Shown here: one piece after another, positions 1 to 9,927 of the stretch
How positions within the stretch are numbered: the stretch's first letter is position 1
Layout of the letters: each line of letters begins with the position of its first letter
Assembly: GCA_947629175.1 (NCBI GenBank)
Contig: CANRCT010000001.1
Location: 124,001 to 188,000 of the forward strand
Reading direction: 5' to 3'
Length of the DNA: 64,000 nucleotides
DNA from: an uncultured Muribaculaceae bacterium
GTDB taxonomy: Bacteria > Bacteroidota > Bacteroidia > Bacteroidales > Muribaculaceae
Notes under the pieces: model-generated
Database searches by the model: none
Seen by the model: the letters and a program-made list of their open reading frames with translations, nothing else
Told to the model about the DNA's origin: nothing
Translations under genes and position numbers: made by a program

Positions 1-1817
1 CCGGTAGTGGCGTCATAGAATTCCGGCTCCCACGGGCATGGAATGATTTTCTGAATATTGGTTGTGCCGCGCTGATAGTAGATGGCGTAGCTGACCACTG
101 TCTTGTTGTCGTAGCCGCCGGGATAGGGGTAGGCGCCTCCGGCCTTGACGAGCTTGAGCACGTATTCGATAGTCCAGGTGGAAATAATATAGGTGATCAT
201 TTCGCCCTGATGCCATTCGTCGGGGTAGCTGTCCGGAGGATTTGCCGGATCAAATTTATCGGCTGTCCCTCCGCCGTCGATATGCGCGTAGCGGGTATAC
301 GGGCCCTCTCCCTCGTCGAACGTCACTTCGAGGAGGGCGTCGCGGGTGAGGATCTGCGGCATAAGCAGCATCAGATACTCGTAGTCGATTATCTCCCAGC
401 GGCACTGGTCGCCGTCGAGTTCGTTGGGTATCGGTTTGTCGAGAAGGCCGTGGCCTCTGGTAAACTCATATTCCACATAGTCTTTCTCTTCGTCCACTTC
501 CCATGTGCCTTTAAGATGGACGTTGTTGTAGTCGGGCACAGGATCGCCCACTTTCACTTCCACTTCCCTGTCATCCTCGCTTGTCGCCAGATTGTCGGGC
601 TTCTGGCTCCATGTGTATTTGCCATGGTCGCGCACGCCCTTGATCTTGACGCTCGTGATGCATGTGCCCATATAGTAGTCGTCGATGAGTATGCGCACTC
701 CCGTCAGCAGGTGGTTGAACTGCAGAGGCACGGTGCGGGAGTAATCGGTGGGACAGGTGACGGCCGTAGCGCTCAGATCCTGCTGGTTCTTGGGATCGCG
801 CGGCACGAGATAGTCCAGTTCAGGTGTGTTCATGCCATCGCGCTTCTGGTCGGGATCGAGTATCATAGGGTATTGTTCGCGCTCGGCCTGCGGGGTGCGT
901 GCGGCGATGTCGTAAGGCGCATAGGCAAAGAAGCGTATGCGGTTGCCGCCGCCGATTATCTGCGTCCAGTAGTAGGTGGTGTCGGTCTGCCAGGCGGCGC
1001 CTCCTATGGCGTTCTTGTTGTAGCTCACCTTTTTGTCATACATCAGCTCTACCTTGTGGTTGTGTTCGCGATGCTCCTGGAAGCACTCCTTGTCTTTGAG
1101 CTCATCGTTGTTCTCGGCACAGGTGGTATAGCAGTAGCCGGTGACGCTTATATCCTTGTACCGCTCGGTGACGTTGCGATTGTCTACGGCATATCCGCGC
1201 GATGCCGCTCCGGCGCTCTTTTTGGCCGCGAGCGTTTCGAGCCGTTTCATCAGTTTCTCCGTCATGGGCTGCGCCTCCATAGTCACGCGTCCTACGCTCT
1301 CGTCTGTCCCGGAGGCCATGAGCGAGTAGGTGGCCGTGCGCCGTTCGCCCATGACCATATGGTCAGTGTAAATATCCTGATGGTATGATCCGGGATCTCC
1401 TTTCCCGTCTTTATTGATGTCGAAGTAGGGGAGCGATGTGGAGTCGCTGGGCGTGCTGACGTCGGAGTTGGCTCCGACTGTGACGAAGTAGCGCTTGAAG
1501 AGGCGGTTGTCGTGCTTGTTCTGGCGTATCAGTTGCCAGTTTTTGTCCGCGGTAGGATTATCCCAGTCAAACTGTTTCCAGTATTCGCTTGTCCCGACGC
1601 CGTTGTTCTTGCGCCAGTCTTTCTCAAGCCAGTCGGGATCGGTATTGGCTCGGCTCGCTTTCCACTCGTTGACCTCAGGCAGATTGAAGAGCAGATTGTC
1701 GGCGGGCTTCTCCTCCTCGGGGGGATTGTAGATCGCTTCGTCGGAGCATGCGCCGAGACCGGCGCATGTGGCCATGGCAAAGCTCAGGGCGATGAATATG
1801 TTGTGATGGCGTCGCAT
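1..1817 (-). CDS. Fimbrillin-family lipoprotein, C-terminus beyond the window
   Basis: The minus frame opens with an ATG at 1817 (MRRHHNIFIAL) and stays open to base 1, about 605 codons, so the C-terminus is missing. A signal peptide ends in a lipobox (LGAC) followed at once by acidic SDE, the kind of export signal Bacteroidota use for surface-exposed lipoproteins. The stretch VPLQFNHLLTGVRILIDD near residues 355-375 resembles the conserved core of Mfa/FimA-like fimbrillins, which polymerise into adhesive fimbriae or sit as tip or anchor subunits. The gene starts 41 nt after the stop of the large BspA-like gene, so the two are probably co-transcribed and may form one adhesion system. Family membership rests on the lipoprotein signal, the QFNHLLTGVRI motif and the neighbour. 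It could instead be a fimbrillin-fold accessory protein with no role in fimbriae. Confidence 0.7.
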   Translation of the reverse strand, partial: MRRHHNIFIALSFAMATCAGLGACSDEAIYNPPEEEKPADNLLFNLPEVNEWKASRANTDPDWLEKDWRKNNGVGTSEYWKQFDWDNPTADKNWQLIRQNKHDNRLFKRYFVTVGANSDVSTPSDSTSLPYFDINKDGKGDPGSYHQDIYTDHMVMGERRTATYSLMASGTDESVGRVTMEAQPMTEKLMKRLETLAAKKSAGAASRGYAVDNRNVTERYKDISVTGYCYTTCAENNDELKDKECFQEHREHNHKVELMYDKKVSYNKNAIGGAAWQTDTTYYWTQIIGGGNRIRFFAYAPYDIAARTPQAEREQYPMILDPDQKRDGMNTPELDYLVPRDPKNQQDLSATAVTCPTDYSRTVPLQFNHLLTGVRILIDDYYMGTCITSVKIKGVRDHGKYTWSQKPDNLATSEDDREVEVKVGDPVPDYNNVHLKGTWEVDEEKDYVEYEFTRGHGLLDKPIPNELDGDQCRWEIIDYEYLMLLMPQILTRDALLEVTFDEGEGPYTRYAHIDGGGTADKFDPANPPDSYPDEWHQGEMITYIISTWTIEYVLKLVKAGGAYPYPGGYDNKTVVSYAIYYQRGTTNIQKIIPCPWEPEFYDATT

Positions 1818-1858
1818 TTGCTTCTGTGGTGAATATGTAAGTTAAGTGGCGTTGATTA

Positions 1859-4800
1859 TCAGATTTTCACTTTATGGGGTTTCGGAGTAAGCACGAGGTA
1901 GATCTTCGTGGGATCGGCCTTGACGGTGACGGTCGAACCGGTGGAGCGCACCGACGTGAGCAGGCGTCCCTCGATGGTGTAGACGCGTACCTGGCGCCCG
2001 GCGGCGAGGCCGCTTACAATTATGTTATTGCCGTCGGTAGTGACAGTGACGTCGTCATTGTCACTGCCCGGGCGGTCTATTCCGCTCGGCAGATCGGGGA
2101 ATTCCGGATCGCCCCATTCCTGAGGATTGTCGGGGTCGTCGGGGTTGTCGGGATTGTCCGGGTCGTCAGGATCATCGGGATCGTCCGGGTCGTCGGGATT
2201 CTCCTCGCTGACTTTGTCGACCACATGGATTATGGCTGTGCCGCGGGCATTCGACCCGTCGAGCGACGTGCAGGTGATGGTGGCGTCGCCGAGCGTGAGC
2301 AGACTGACGTTGCCCACGGCGTCGACTGTGGCCACTTTCTCGTTGTCCGACTGCCAGCTGACGCGCTTGTCGGTAGCGTTCTGCGGCTTGAATACCGGGG
2401 CGAGAGCCGCCGTAGAGCCGGGGACGCCCGAATGCTGGCGCGGGGTGACGCTGAGCTGTATCACGCGTACCGGAGTCACCCTGACGCTGAATGTCTTGCT
2501 GACTTTCGAGCCGTCGGCCACGCTTACGGTGATGATGGCGCGGCCCGGGCCCACGAAGCACACCTGACCCTGATCGTTGATCTGCGCCACCGATTCGTCG
2601 GACGATGTCATCGTCAGGCGCCTGGCCATGACGAGCTCGTTGAGGCAGATGGTCGCATCCTCCGGGCTGATCGTGGCGTTGACATTCATGCGGCCGCCGA
2701 CGAATCCCACGGCTCCCACTATGGAGAGGGTGTTGATCTCCATGGCCTTGGCAAGGCGGCGAACGTCGACCGTCAGGCGGTATTCGGCTCCGCGTCCTTC
2801 GGGATCATAGGCTCTGACCACCGTCTTGCCCTGCCGCTGCTTGATGCGGAGTACCGCACGGCAGTCTACGCCGTCGGCCGTTTCGGCGCGGGTGGATCTG
2901 GGCGTTACGGAGGCAACGCGGGCTTTCGCAGCTGCAGAGCGCAGGCTCATGGTCTGTGTGCCGGACAGGTCGGGCAGCGTGCTGTCGTCGGGATCCGGCT
3001 CCGGCTCCGGCTCTTCAGGCTGCGGATTGGGGTCGATCTCGTTGCCTTCATCGTCGAGAGCGGCTACGGTGGCTATATCCTCGTCCTCCACCTCCCACTT
3101 TACGTAGCGGTCGGTGGCATCCTTGTCGATGCGCACGTTGAGGTCGATCTTGTCGGTATGCTCGTCGTCGACCACAAGCACGTGCTCCTCGTCGGCTCCG
3201 GGTAGTTCGGGAGCAGGCGGCTCCGGTACCTCCACGTCGATATCCTTCATCTCGGTCTTGACGCGGATCGGGTAGCTGGCTGTATAGTTTATCGCGCCGA
3301 TCATTTTGTGGGCCGCGATAGTCAGGTTGAGAATTTCATACGGGTAGTTCTCGCGCTCTCCCTCCGCATATCCGCGACGGCAGTCGATGACCATGTCGTT
3401 CATGTCATAGTCAGGCTGCGGCACGGCGTCGGACACGGCGCAGAAGTTGGTGGTGAACGTCGGATTTTCGGCCTCGCAGGTATTGACCCACTTGTGCTCG
3501 TTCATCCCGAGCTCTATTCCTTCAGGATAGAGTTTGAGCTTGGTGCGGATCTTGTTGCCGGTCCATTCGTAGATGCCGCATTCGTCATTTGACTGGGTGC
3601 CGGGGGCACCCTTGGGTTTGATCTCGAAGAGTTCGTTGCCCTCCTCGTCAATGGCCATGAGCTTCACCTGCTGTATGAGGTCGCTGACCTCGATTGTCCG
3701 CGTGGCGCTTATATCCGCGCAGAGCGGATCCGTGCTGTGACAGCCAATAGTAGCTTTTCCGATGTTCAGGGCTGTGATGACACCGGTTTCGGGATCGACG
3801 CTTATCACCTCCTTGTCGGTGGGATTGAGCGCTTGCCATCTTACTCCCTGATTGGTCGGAGTTCCGCCGTTGAAACCGTAGAGTTTTGCCGTTGCCTGTG
3901 CGGTCGTTCCGGGGCGCATGGCTGTCGGAGCGGAAATGTCGAGTCTTACCACGGCCACGCCCTCGATGGTGGTGACCTTGACGACATCGCTTGCGCGGGT
4001 GACATCGAGAGCGGTCAGCCGCACCTCATGTTCGCCCGGATGTTTGTATTTGACCTTGATCGACGGGGGGTCGGTGTGGTTGGCGATAATGTTGCCGGCG
4101 AGCACCTCGTCGGGGTCGTCATAGTCGATCGTCAGATATGCGCCATGCATCCCCCCGTTGCCGCTGGGAGAATCCGGATTGCCGCTGCTGCCTATCGTGG
4201 CCTGGAACGGTGCGACTCCGGGCGAGCCGGGCTCTGCCGGGTAAATGAAGTAGAAAGTCGTCGCGCCCCGGCGGTTTGACTGAGATACGTGTTTGTATTT
4301 CAGCGGTATGAGCTGGCCCGCATATGCCTTAATCTCTTCCGTGTCGGTAAATTTGAGAGAGTAAGATGTGATATAATTTGCGAGAGCTTTTATTGACGGG
4401 CTGGGGTGATTGCTGAACGCATCCCTATATTTCTGCTCCGATCCGGCGGGAACCATCACAGTGAGTTTGCCCGGGGTGAAATTGATCGTGACATCATCCT
4501 TGAAATGAGGCGGTTCGACCGAACGGAATGCAAGTTCGTTGGGAATATCGCCCGATTCGATTTCCTTGAGCGTGAATCCGCAGTTGATCTCCTTTACATT
4601 GGCGCCGAATCCGAGATCGCGCAGGCTCAGACAATCCTGGAATGTTTCTTCGGGCACTGTCTCAACACCGTCGCCTATGATCATGCTGGTCATGTTCTTG
4701 CATCCTCTGAACAGCCCCTTGCCTATTTTCGTGACGGTCGACGGTATGATCGTATTATGTGCGTCAGCCTCGATCCCGACGAAATTTGCAGCGCCGGCAA

Positions 4801-7800
4801 AAGCGTAATCGCCGATCTCGGTTATTCCCTCGGGAATGTCGATGCGCATGATGTTGCTGTTGGCGAATGCTCCTGCGCTGATCTTCTTCACGGCATACTC
4901 TGTGTCGCCGAAAGTAAGTTTCGATGGTATGTCGAGCTCGAAGCGATAGGTCGACCTGTAGTTCTTGCCGCTGGAGTTCTTTAGCGTCTCGATCCATTCG
5001 CTGATTTTGCGGGTGACGGTGAGGCCGCCGCCCGGCCGGTTGTCGGCCAATATGCCGTGGTAATATCCCGGATACGCAAGATCGTAAGCTTTGTCATCTT
5101 TGGGAAGATATGCCTGACCGTACTGGCCTTCGATCAATGCTATCGACGCTGCGGTGGCATTGGGGAAGGTGATCATTGCCTCGGGTTCTTCGGTGACTCC
5201 GCCCTCAGCCGGCTTTATGGCAAGGAAGTGGTAGTCGACAGCCGTGCGGTCTACTCCGGTAGGGAGCATGTTCATACCCGATTCGTTGAACGGGAAATGG
5301 TATTTCCATACGCGGGCCGGACGTGAAACGCCCTCTTTTATGATGGTAAGTTCGATCTGTGCTTCCGGAAAGCCTGAAAACCGGTCGAGTAGACGGCAGG
5401 TAATGGTGACAGTGCCAACTCCCTTGGCGGTAACCACGCCGCTTCCGCTGACTGTAGCAATCGCCTCGTTGTCGGAGGAGAATTCGTAGTTGCCACCGGT
5501 GGCGTTAGCTGGGGTAAGTCTTACCCTTATCTGGCTCGACTGGCCTACCGACAATATGTTGCCGCCCGACGATGTCAGGGCTATGGATTTGGTCTTTATG
5601 CCGCTCTTCACGTAGACCGGGTAGCGGATCTCGCGGCCGGTGCCGTCATTGGCGCGGAGCAGCACGTAGTAGGGCTGCGCGCCGTTGCCCGGGCTCGCAT
5701 TCTCAAACTTTATCGTGGTGAGTCGGGCGATGTCGCCGTATTTGTTGATGACTGGCGTCAGAGAGCGGGCGTCGGTGGGCCAGTCTTTCACAACGACCGG
5801 CGTCCATTCGGGTTTTTTAGGTTTGTTGGTGTAGGTGGAGAAAGAAATAGAATTGTTCCAAGGATAGGGGTAGTGGAGTCCGAGCTTCTGGGGGTATCCG
5901 TAGGGGAAGACGGTGCCGAGATCAAGCTTTATTGTGTCGGTGGTGTTTGCGTAAGTGTACATCGCTTCAGGCGACACGCTGAACTTGAGTGGTCCACGAT
6001 CATCTATCCCATCAGTCCGCCATGGATTGTCAGCGCTCGGTTGTTCGATTTCCTCTGTGATTTTACCGGCGCCGGGAAGTTTCCAGCCGTCAATATGATT
6101 GTTGGGGTTGTGTCCCCCGGTATTTTTAGAATAAATTCGTCCGTTGAATTGCGGAGCTTCCTTCGAGCGGATGATAATCGTGTCGCAGATAATGTCGCAA
6201 TTGACGGTCTTTACTGACGAGCCGAGGGTAAGCACGTGCAGATTCTCGCAGCCGTCGAACGTCTCTTCGGGTATCTCCTCCACGCCGTCGCCTATGACGA
6301 TGCGGGTCATCTTCTCACACCCCTTGAAGACCCCCTTGCCGAGCTTCGTGACAGTGTTGGGCACCACTACGTCGTGAGAGCCGGGGAAGGAGCCCATGAA
6401 CTCCTTGCAGTCGAGGAAAGCATAGTCGCCGATCTCCTCAATCTGAGGGCGCCCAACTTCGGCGTCGTAATCGTCGTAGAGGCTGATATAGCGCAGGTTG
6501 CTGCCGGCAAATGCGCGGGCTCCGATCTTAGTGGCTTTGTAGAGGGTGGCCTGCTTGATGCCGTCGGGGCGTTCGGCCGTGACAAACGGATATGTCTCGA
6601 TGTAGAGCGAGCTGCGCAGCGCTTCGAGCTGTTTGGCCTGGGCATATTTGGGGTTTCGCATCAGGAAGTTGCTGATGGTGGCCGTGTAGTAATAGTAATC
6701 GTCCGTCGTGCGCGATTTGAGGGGCTCGTGTCCGGGATAATCGAAATTATAGGGTGTCGCGGGCACTTCGCCATCGGCATAGGTGTCGTCGCGGCGCGCG
6801 CCCGGATAGGTGATCTCGGCCGTACCGTCATCGTTGAAGAAATAATAGAAGTCGGTGGTGACGGTGCGGTAAGGGATCTGGCTGATGTTGATTGAGGTGC
6901 CGTAGAGAGGTGCCGTGTATGGCTCCTTAAGCACGGTCTGCTGCACGGGGTATTTTACTGCTGCGCCGTTGTCGACGTAGACCGTCAGTATGCCCTCTAC
7001 GGTATAGCAGGCCGGGTCGGCGCTTCGGGCGCGGATGGTGGCGTAGCCGGCCTCGATCGGATGGGCTGTGCCGTCGGCGTCGATAGTAAGAAGCTCGGGG
7101 TTGTCACAGCTCCATATCACGTCGGTATTAGTGGGGGTGAGCGTTTTGTCGCGGTGTCGGCATTCGGCCTTGTAGGTGACATCTTCACCACCGATTTTAA
7201 TGGTCAGCGGGCCATTGATGTTTATGGTGTCGACCGGGATGCCTTCGATCACCTTTACGGGCCATGTATAGGAGGCGAGAGTGGGGTCGACCATGGTGAC
7301 TGTCACGGACTGGTCGCCTTCGGAACGCATGGCGATGGGGAAGGAGGCGCGTCGCGTCGAGGTGTTGTATGTGATTCCCTGGGCAAAGAGATAAGCCTTG
7401 TTGTCGGAGAAATCGATGCGGTAGGGGGGCGAGACAAGCTGCGCGTCCTTGCCGTGCTGGTTGTGGCCGAAGACGAGGGTCACCTCGCGGTAATTGGGAT
7501 TAAGACCGCCGCCGTAGTCGATGCCCGGATAGCCGAAGAAGTGGTTGGTGGAGCTGTTGGTGTATTCGACCGGCGCCTCAACCGTGAAATTGACCGGATG
7601 GAAGTATCCCTTGTAGAAAACGAGCTCCTCGCGCTCGGGGGTGATGCTGAATGAGCGCACATTCCACGTGGCGGGGTATGCCGAAGCATAGCGGGAGTCG
7701 ACCCATACATCGGTCTGCGACTCGAATGTCTCTTTCAGCATTTCAGGCTTTTTCTCTCCTCTGAAAGCTATGCGGATGAGTCCGGCGGGGAGCAGACACT

Positions 7801-8638
7801 CTATCTTTTCGACATTGCGGCCTACGGTGATGCGCTTGAGGGTTCCGCAGCCGTCGAACGTTTCGGCCGGAACGGTCTTCACGCCGTCGCCTATGGTCAT
7901 TCGCTCGAGCGTGGCGCAGCCTTTGAACACTCCCTTGCCGAGAGTGGTGACAGACGCCGGAATGACCTCGAACGCCGAACCTGACGAAGGCAGTCCTACA
8001 AAACTCGTGCAGTCGGCGAACGCATAGTCGCCGATGGAGGTAATCGTCGAAGGAAGGTGGACGGTGACGATGTCGCTGCCCGCGAATGCCCGCTCGCCGA
8101 TGGCTGTGACGGTATATGTCGCGCCGTCATGCACGAATGTCGCCGGCACGCGTATGGCCGCCATGGTCCAGGAGTCGTTGCGCAATGGTTCGTCGAGGTT
8201 GTAGCGATAAAAGTCGCGGTCGACCATCGGGCTCCAGAGGGCGATGAAGGTCTTGGTGTACTCAGTCACCGGGCCGCCGTTGCTGTCGCCGGCATAATTG
8301 GGCAGATAGGCATATTCCGGATGTTCTGTGTCGGGCAGCAGATCAGATGCCTTGAAATGATACCGACCGTTCTGGGCGTAGCTGTCTTCGCTTTCCGGAT
8401 CGGGGGCGGGATGGGTCAGAGTGGCGGTGTGGTTTGATTTGTCGAGTATGAAACTCCATTCTATTCCGGTCGTCGACGCTTGAAATGCGCCGGATTTGGT
8501 GTTGACCGGATATCGTTGTGTAAGCAGAACCGTGGTGATCTCCGGCTGCGGATCAGGCAATGCTTCCCCCTGCGCCGAGGCAATGGTGGCCGTCAGCGTA
8601 CAGCATACCACAAAAGCAATGTTTCTCAAATTGATCAC
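1859..8638 (-). CDS. Giant BspA-like leucine-rich-repeat / bacterial Ig-like surface protein
   Basis: A 2259-residue secreted protein. I chose the GTG at 8638 (MINLRNIAFVVCC, a good signal peptide ending ASAQ) because the longer frame starts with a TTG at 8674 that lies inside the TAAATTTG promoter box at 8672-8679. Three BspA-type (LRR_5) blocks sit near residues 176-284, 703-819 and 1249-1359. Each has the order IGDYAF, LGKGVFKGC, IGDGVxxxPxETFxxC. Between and after them are Big_2-like Ig domains, near 467-554, 1016-1084, 1561-1646, 1966-2053 and 2059-2137. An Asp-Pro-rich linker (2144-2176) leads to a C-terminal beta domain (2181-2258: VRVYTIEGRLL, ending KVKI) like the sorting or anchoring domains of Bacteroidales surface proteins. 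Known BspA proteins bind host or bacterial ligands. The ligand here is unknown. It is followed by the fimbrillin gene, probably in one operon. Confidence 0.88.
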   Translation of the reverse strand: MINLRNIAFVVCCTLTATIASAQGEALPDPQPEITTVLLTQRYPVNTKSGAFQASTTGIEWSFILDKSNHTATLTHPAPDPESEDSYAQNGRYHFKASDLLPDTEHPEYAYLPNYAGDSNGGPVTEYTKTFIALWSPMVDRDFYRYNLDEPLRNDSWTMAAIRVPATFVHDGATYTVTAIGERAFAGSDIVTVHLPSTITSIGDYAFADCTSFVGLPSSGSAFEVIPASVTTLGKGVFKGCATLERMTIGDGVKTVPAETFDGCGTLKRITVGRNVEKIECLLPAGLIRIAFRGEKKPEMLKETFESQTDVWVDSRYASAYPATWNVRSFSITPEREELVFYKGYFHPVNFTVEAPVEYTNSSTNHFFGYPGIDYGGGLNPNYREVTLVFGHNQHGKDAQLVSPPYRIDFSDNKAYLFAQGITYNTSTRRASFPIAMRSEGDQSVTVTMVDPTLASYTWPVKVIEGIPVDTININGPLTIKIGGEDVTYKAECRHRDKTLTPTNTDVIWSCDNPELLTIDADGTAHPIEAGYATIRARSADPACYTVEGILTVYVDNGAAVKYPVQQTVLKEPYTAPLYGTSINISQIPYRTVTTDFYYFFNDDGTAEITYPGARRDDTYADGEVPATPYNFDYPGHEPLKSRTTDDYYYYTATISNFLMRNPKYAQAKQLEALRSSLYIETYPFVTAERPDGIKQATLYKATKIGARAFAGSNLRYISLYDDYDAEVGRPQIEEIGDYAFLDCKEFMGSFPGSHDVVVPNTVTKLGKGVFKGCEKMTRIVIGDGVEEIPEETFDGCENLHVLTLGSSVKTVNCDIICDTIIIRSKEAPQFNGRIYSKNTGGHNPNNHIDGWKLPGAGKITEEIEQPSADNPWRTDGIDDRGPLKFSVSPEAMYTYANTTDTIKLDLGTVFPYGYPQKLGLHYPYPWNNSISFSTYTNKPKKPEWTPVVVKDWPTDARSLTPVINKYGDIARLTTIKFENASPGNGAQPYYVLLRANDGTGREIRYPVYVKSGIKTKSIALTSSGGNILSVGQSSQIRVRLTPANATGGNYEFSSDNEAIATVSGSGVVTAKGVGTVTITCRLLDRFSGFPEAQIELTIIKEGVSRPARVWKYHFPFNESGMNMLPTGVDRTAVDYHFLAIKPAEGGVTEEPEAMITFPNATAASIALIEGQYGQAYLPKDDKAYDLAYPGYYHGILADNRPGGGLTVTRKISEWIETLKNSSGKNYRSTYRFELDIPSKLTFGDTEYAVKKISAGAFANSNIMRIDIPEGITEIGDYAFAGAANFVGIEADAHNTIIPSTVTKIGKGLFRGCKNMTSMIIGDGVETVPEETFQDCLSLRDLGFGANVKEINCGFTLKEIESGDIPNELAFRSVEPPHFKDDVTINFTPGKLTVMVPAGSEQKYRDAFSNHPSPSIKALANYITSYSLKFTDTEEIKAYAGQLIPLKYKHVSQSNRRGATTFYFIYPAEPGSPGVAPFQATIGSSGNPDSPSGNGGMHGAYLTIDYDDPDEVLAGNIIANHTDPPSIKVKYKHPGEHEVRLTALDVTRASDVVKVTTIEGVAVVRLDISAPTAMRPGTTAQATAKLYGFNGGTPTNQGVRWQALNPTDKEVISVDPETGVITALNIGKATIGCHSTDPLCADISATRTIEVSDLIQQVKLMAIDEEGNELFEIKPKGAPGTQSNDECGIYEWTGNKIRTKLKLYPEGIELGMNEHKWVNTCEAENPTFTTNFCAVSDAVPQPDYDMNDMVIDCRRGYAEGERENYPYEILNLTIAAHKMIGAINYTASYPIRVKTEMKDIDVEVPEPPAPELPGADEEHVLVVDDEHTDKIDLNVRIDKDATDRYVKWEVEDEDIATVAALDDEGNEIDPNPQPEEPEPEPDPDDSTLPDLSGTQTMSLRSAAAKARVASVTPRSTRAETADGVDCRAVLRIKQRQGKTVVRAYDPEGRGAEYRLTVDVRRLAKAMEINTLSIVGAVGFVGGRMNVNATISPEDATICLNELVMARRLTMTSSDESVAQINDQGQVCFVGPGRAIITVSVADGSKVSKTFSVRVTPVRVIQLSVTPRQHSGVPGSTAALAPVFKPQNATDKRVSWQSDNEKVATVDAVGNVSLLTLGDATITCTSLDGSNARGTAIIHVVDKVSEENPDDPDDPDDPDDPDNPDNPDDPDNPQEWGDPEFPDLPSGIDRPGSDNDDVTVTTDGNNIIVSGLAAGRQVRVYTIEGRLLTSVRSTGSTVTVKADPTKIYLVLTPKPHKVKI

Positions 8639-8671
8639 TGTATATAATTTCCCTGATTGTTTATTGTTCTG

Positions 8672-8679
8672 CAAATTTA
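8672..8679 (-). promoter_or_regulatory. -7 promoter box for the BspA-like/fimbrillin operon
   Basis: The minus strand reads TAAATTTG, an exact match to the Bacteroidota TAnnTTTG box, about 34 nt before the chosen GTG start. No clear TTTG lies 20 nt upstream, so only half the promoter is convincing. Its position rules out the TTG start at 8674. Confidence 0.55.
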
Positions 8680-8876
8680 TATCTTCTTATCAAAACGGCA
8701 TGAAAAATAAGCGCTTGTTAGCAATGTTTAACACTGAAACCTCCTCTCGTCCGCGCAATAAAACGGTTTTCTATGTCGCCGCAAGTGAGGTTGTGGCAGG
8801 TTTATGACGATTATATGAAAATTTTTTTGCAATTTTGCAGCGCAAAACAATACCTTTCAGCATATAATCAGTGCAA

Positions 8877-9905
8877 ATGGAATTTACAGCCGGTCAGATC
8901 GCAGCTCTCGCAGGAGGTACTGTCGAGGGCGATGAGTCCGTGAAAATCAATACATTCGCCAAGATAGAGGAGGGCAATCCAGGCGCCATATCCTTCCTGG
9001 CAAATCCTAAATACACGCATTTTATCTACGACACACGCTCATCGGCAGTGCTTGTAAGCCGTGAATTTGTGGCGGAGCATCCTGTTCAGGCCACTCTTAT
9101 CCGTGTGGACGATCCATATGCCACCGTGGCGCGTCTGCTGTCGATGGTCGACCAGATGATGAATCCGCCCCGGCGGGGAGTGGAGCAGCCCTGCTTCATC
9201 GCCGAAGGGGTGGAGGTGCCGGAGGATGCTTATGTGGGCGCTTTCGCTTATATCGGTAAGGGCGCCAGCATAGGCCACGGAGCGCAGATATATCCTCAGG
9301 CCTATATCGGCGACGGTGTGAAAGTGGGCGACAATACCATAATATATGCCGGAGCGAAGATCTACCGCGGATGCCGCATAGGCAACCGTTGCATAATCCA
9401 TGCGGGCGCCGTCATCGGAGCCGACGGCTTCGGTTTCGCTCCTACCGACCACGGCTATGAGAAGATACCCCAGACGGGCAACGTAGACATCGCCGACGAT
9501 GTGGAGATCGGCGCCAACACCACCATCGACCGCGCCATGATGGGGTCGACCAGGATATGCCGCGGCGTGAAGCTCGACAATCTCATCCAGATAGGCCACA
9601 ACTGCGAGATCGGCGCCGATACGGTGATGGCCGCGCAGGGCGGCGTGGCCGGATCGACCAAGCTCGGCGAACGCTGCATGACCGGGGGCCAGGTGGGACT
9701 TGCCGGACATATCCATATAGGCGACGACGTGCATATCGGCGCGCAGAGCGGCCTCAACAAGGATGTGAAGGCAGGATCGAGGATGTTCGGCTATCCGGCC
9801 ACCGACGTGATGGCCTATGGACGTCAGGCCCTCGCTCTGCGCAAGCTGCCCGGACTCTACGACCGCGTCGACGAGATAGAACGCACCATCAAGCAAAACA
9901 AATGA
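8877..9905 (+). CDS. lpxD: UDP-3-O-acylglucosamine N-acyltransferase
   Basis: This cytoplasmic enzyme transfers a hydroxyacyl chain from acyl carrier protein to the 2-amino group of UDP-3-O-acyl-glucosamine, the third step of lipid A synthesis. The 342-residue protein starts MEFTAGQIAAL, as LpxD usually does. A GTG two codons earlier (8871) is possible but less likely. The N-terminal uridine-binding domain (about 1-100) is followed by many hexapeptide repeats of a left-handed beta-helix (about 105-290). These include IQIGHNCEIG with the presumed catalytic histidine, and a C-terminal helix. A CAATTTTG box at 8830-8837 is a near-consensus promoter. It heads a run of three lipid A genes with gaps of 22 and 12 nt. 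Confidence 0.96.
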   Translation: MEFTAGQIAALAGGTVEGDESVKINTFAKIEEGNPGAISFLANPKYTHFIYDTRSSAVLVSREFVAEHPVQATLIRVDDPYATVARLLSMVDQMMNPPRRGVEQPCFIAEGVEVPEDAYVGAFAYIGKGASIGHGAQIYPQAYIGDGVKVGDNTIIYAGAKIYRGCRIGNRCIIHAGAVIGADGFGFAPTDHGYEKIPQTGNVDIADDVEIGANTTIDRAMMGSTRICRGVKLDNLIQIGHNCEIGADTVMAAQGGVAGSTKLGERCMTGGQVGLAGHIHIGDDVHIGAQSGLNKDVKAGSRMFGYPATDVMAYGRQALALRKLPGLYDRVDEIERTIKQNK

Positions 9906-9927
9906 CACCATATACACTCCAAGCGAT

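Noticed and set aside
1874..3205. 443-residue and other plus-strand open frames across 210-8440
   Set aside because: All are shadows of the BspA-like and fimbrillin genes on the minus strand, whose domains are clear.
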